In this document: positions 39,667-41,304 of the stretch, piece after piece
Layout: every line of letters starts with the position of its first letter
How positions within the stretch are numbered: the first letter of the stretch is position 1
Source: Clostridiales bacterium
GTDB lineage: Bacteria; Bacillota; Clostridia; Oscillospirales; Oscillospiraceae
DNA: 41,304 bases
Direction of reading: 5' to 3'
Assembly (NCBI GenBank): GCA_019418625.1
Contig: DYBL01000003.1
Coordinates: forward strand, 1-41,304
The notes under the pieces: model-generated
Told to the model about the DNA's origin: nothing
Databases searched by the model: none
What the model saw: the letters and a program-made list of their open reading frames with translations, nothing else
Program-made: the position numbers and the translations under genes

Positions 39667-40092
39667 ATGAATATCGACAGCATCCAAAACGGCGTGGTCC
39701 TGGACCACATCCAGTCCGGCAAGAGCATGGACATCTATAAGTACCTGCATCTGGACGAGCTGGACTGCTCCGTGGCCATCATCAAGAACGTCCGCAGCGA
39801 CCGCATGGGCCGCAAGGACATCATCAAGATCGACTCCCCCATGGACGTGGATCTGGACGTGCTGGGCTACATTGACCCCAACATCACCGTCAACATCATC
39901 CGCAACGGCGTCCGGGTGGAGAAGAAGCACCTGGAGCTGCCCCAGAAGCTGGTGAACATCATCCACTGCAAGAACCCCCGCTGCATCACCGTGGCGGAGC
40001 CTCAGCTGGACGCCATCTTCCTGCTCAGCGACCCCGAAAAGCACACCTATCGTTGCGCTTACTGCGACACCGAGAAGGCCCGCAAGCTGTAA
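39667..40092 (+). CDS. pyrI: Aspartate carbamoyltransferase, regulatory subunit
   Basis: Binds CTP and ATP and controls PyrB by allostery. 141 residues: nucleotide-binding N-terminal domain and a zinc domain with CKNPRC and YRCAYC. The regulatory subunit is found in some Clostridia. ATG at 39667, AAGGAG upstream. Last gene of the operon, followed by a terminator. Confidence 0.95.
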   Translation: MNIDSIQNGVVLDHIQSGKSMDIYKYLHLDELDCSVAIIKNVRSDRMGRKDIIKIDSPMDVDLDVLGYIDPNITVNIIRNGVRVEKKHLELPQKLVNIIHCKNPRCITVAEPQLDAIFLLSDPEKHTYRCAYCDTEKARKL

Positions 40093-40115
40093 TCGCCGCC
40101 TAAGGTTCAAACTCC

Positions 40116-40152
40116 AACGCCGCTGCCGTTTTTTACGGCAGCGGCGTTTTTT
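40116..40152 (+). terminator. Rho-independent terminator of the pyr operon
   Basis: Stem AACGCCGCTGCCGT, loop TTTT, stem ACGGCAGCGGCGTT, and T6. Confidence 0.92.
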
Positions 40153-40302
40153 CTGCCTCTGCGGTCTCTCCTTTGCAGGATGCAGTACAGCGCCTGCATC
40201 CTGCACCTTCCCTGCCTTTTTCCCTTTGAAACGCCGCTTTTTCTCCCATTCTGCACAGTGAGAAATTTTTCCTGCACTTTTTCAAAAATCGTGAATTATT
40301 AC

Positions 40303-40331
40303 TTGCATTTCCAGGAAAACAGGCGTATACT
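40303..40331 (+). promoter_or_regulatory. Promoter of the YitT-family gene
   Basis: TTGCAT (40303-40308), 17-base spacer, TATACT (40326-40331), 38 bases before the ATG. The gap 40153-40302 before it has no gene. Confidence 0.75.
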
Positions 40332-40368
40332 GCGGCCCGGAAGAACCAAGTGAAAGGAAGTTTTCTCC

Positions 40369-41241
40369 ATGCAGCACACTTCGGGCCAGACCGGCCGCTA
40401 TCTGGCGGTAGCTGGGCTGGCCGTCGTTATGGGTCTTAGCTACGAGCTGTTCGTATTCCCCAACGCCTTTGCCCCGGCAGGCATCAACGGCTTCGCCACC
40501 ATCATCCAATATCTGTTCCATGTGAATATTGGCTACTTGTCCCTCATCATCAACCTGCCTCTGATTTTCCTGGCCTGGCGGAAGCTGGACGCGGATTTTG
40601 CCCGCAAGAGCCTTCTTTTTGTGCTGGTCTTTTCCGCCGTGACGCTGGGCCTGGGCCAGCTGGACCTGAGCGGCATCGCCTATGACTCCGGCTCTTCGGA
40701 CATTCTGGGGCCTGTGACCGCCGGTGTGGTCAGCGGCGCCGTGTACGGTCTGGTGATCCGGCTGGGCGGCTCCACCGGCGGCACGGACATCGTGGCAGCA
40801 TGGGTCCACAAGCTCCATCCCCAGGCCAGTCTGGTGTGGGTGATCTTCGGACTCAACGCCTCCGTGGCGGTTCTTTCTTTCTTCGTCTACGGCTATCAGT
40901 TCGAGCCGGTCATATTGTGCCTCATCTACTGCTACCTCAGCTCCCGCATCAGCGACGGCATCCTCAAGGGCTTCAAGACGGCCCTGAAATTTGAGGTAGT
41001 CACCCAGCACGCCGACGCCCTCTCCGAGCGGCTTTTGCGGGAGCTGCACCACGGCGTCACCGTGCTGCCCGCCCAGGGCATGTACTCCGACACCCCCAAG
41101 TCCCTGCTCATCTGCGTGGTCAACCGCAGCCAGGTGATGCAGTTCCACCGGGTGCTGCAGGAGTTCCCCGATACGTTCGCCTACGTCTCCAACGTCAACG
41201 AGACTCTGGGAAACTTCAAGCACGTCTCCGCAGGAATCTAA
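40369..41241 (+). CDS. YitT-family membrane protein (DUF161 and DUF2179)
   Basis: A 290-residue protein. Five or six TM helices lie in the first two thirds (YLAVAGLAVVMGLSYELFVF, LSLIINLPLIFLAW, SLLFVLVFSAVTLGLG, GSTGGTDIVAAWVHK loop, NASVAVLSFFVYGY), and the C-terminal DUF2179 domain is cytoplasmic (SERLLRELHHGVTVLPAQGM, LICVVNRSQVMQF). Family members are inner membrane proteins of unknown transport role. ATG at 40369, AAAGGAAG upstream. Confidence 0.93.
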   Translation: MQHTSGQTGRYLAVAGLAVVMGLSYELFVFPNAFAPAGINGFATIIQYLFHVNIGYLSLIINLPLIFLAWRKLDADFARKSLLFVLVFSAVTLGLGQLDLSGIAYDSGSSDILGPVTAGVVSGAVYGLVIRLGGSTGGTDIVAAWVHKLHPQASLVWVIFGLNASVAVLSFFVYGYQFEPVILCLIYCYLSSRISDGILKGFKTALKFEVVTQHADALSERLLRELHHGVTVLPAQGMYSDTPKSLLICVVNRSQVMQFHRVLQEFPDTFAYVSNVNETLGNFKHVSAGI

Positions 41242-41248
41242 AAAAAAG

Positions 41249-41287
41249 CGCCCCGGAAAGCAGATCGCTTTCCGGGGCGTTTTTTTC
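41249..41287 (+). terminator. Rho-independent terminator after the YitT-family gene
   Basis: Stem CGCCCCGGAAAGC, loop AGATC, stem GCTTTCCGGGGCG, T7. A run of A on the left side makes it work in both directions. Confidence 0.92.
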
Positions 41288-41304
41288 TTTTACAGGCCGC
41301 GCCA

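Overview
The window is GC-rich and holds two unlike halves. Bases 1 to about 20,170 are most of a temperate tailed phage (HK97-type head) integrated at the 3' end of the tmRNA gene ssrA. Bases 20,170 to 41,304 are chromosome of a low-branching Firmicute. The WalRK-YycHI-MurA-WalJ-RlmH cluster, a PyrK-type dihydroorotate dehydrogenase, the pyrBI pair and the high GC fit a gut Clostridium relative of the Oscillospiraceae type (Flavonifractor, Oscillibacter or Pseudoflavonifractor-like). This placement is inference from gene content.

Prophage, left to right. The minus-strand late genes come first: major capsid (cut by the window edge), ClpP-like prohead protease, portal, a small membrane protein, both terminase subunits and an HNH endonuclease. 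Tail and lysis genes must lie left of base 1. Then follow a zinc-ribbon microprotein, an HUH (rolling-circle type) endonuclease, and a small counter-oriented module (7203-7734) with its own promoter, operator-like palindrome, two membrane micropeptides, a possible ribbon-helix-helix protein and a terminator. Next is a tightly overlapping minus-strand early operon of tiny, often Cys-rich proteins, SSB, a ParB-XRE-DUF551 fusion, ParA, a DnaB/Twinkle-like helicase and a winged-helix initiator whose gene contains iteron-like repeats. The switch region (15,036-17,100) has three minus-strand HTH genes facing a plus-strand lysogeny arm: an unknown gene, an XRE repressor, a SAP-domain protein, a TerB-like/BRCT protein and a tyrosine integrase that ends against ssrA.

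The most unusual feature is a 17-bp palindrome (GTGTCCGA-W-TCGGACAC) present six times in the prophage and not seen in full in the chromosomal half. Four copies sit just before ribosome binding sites. Two lie inside ssb and parB, in the same reading frame, where they encode Val-Ser-Asp-Ser-Asp-Thr. It could be the partition site of the phage ParAB system or an in-frame palindromic element.

Chromosome. ssrA, smpB, a cyclophilin and a short-chain dehydrogenase lie on the minus strand. A Nudix hydrolase starts the plus-strand walR-walK-yycH-yycI group, followed by murA, walJ, rlmH, a DUF2007 gene and a phosphosugar mutase. A DUF134/NifX-like pair follows. The pyrimidine operon pyrC-K-D-F-E-B-I is interrupted between pyrE and pyrB by a four-copy, dimer-of-dimers tandem repeat. 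A YitT-family membrane protein and its terminator close the window. No tRNA, rRNA, CRISPR array or insertion sequence was seen.
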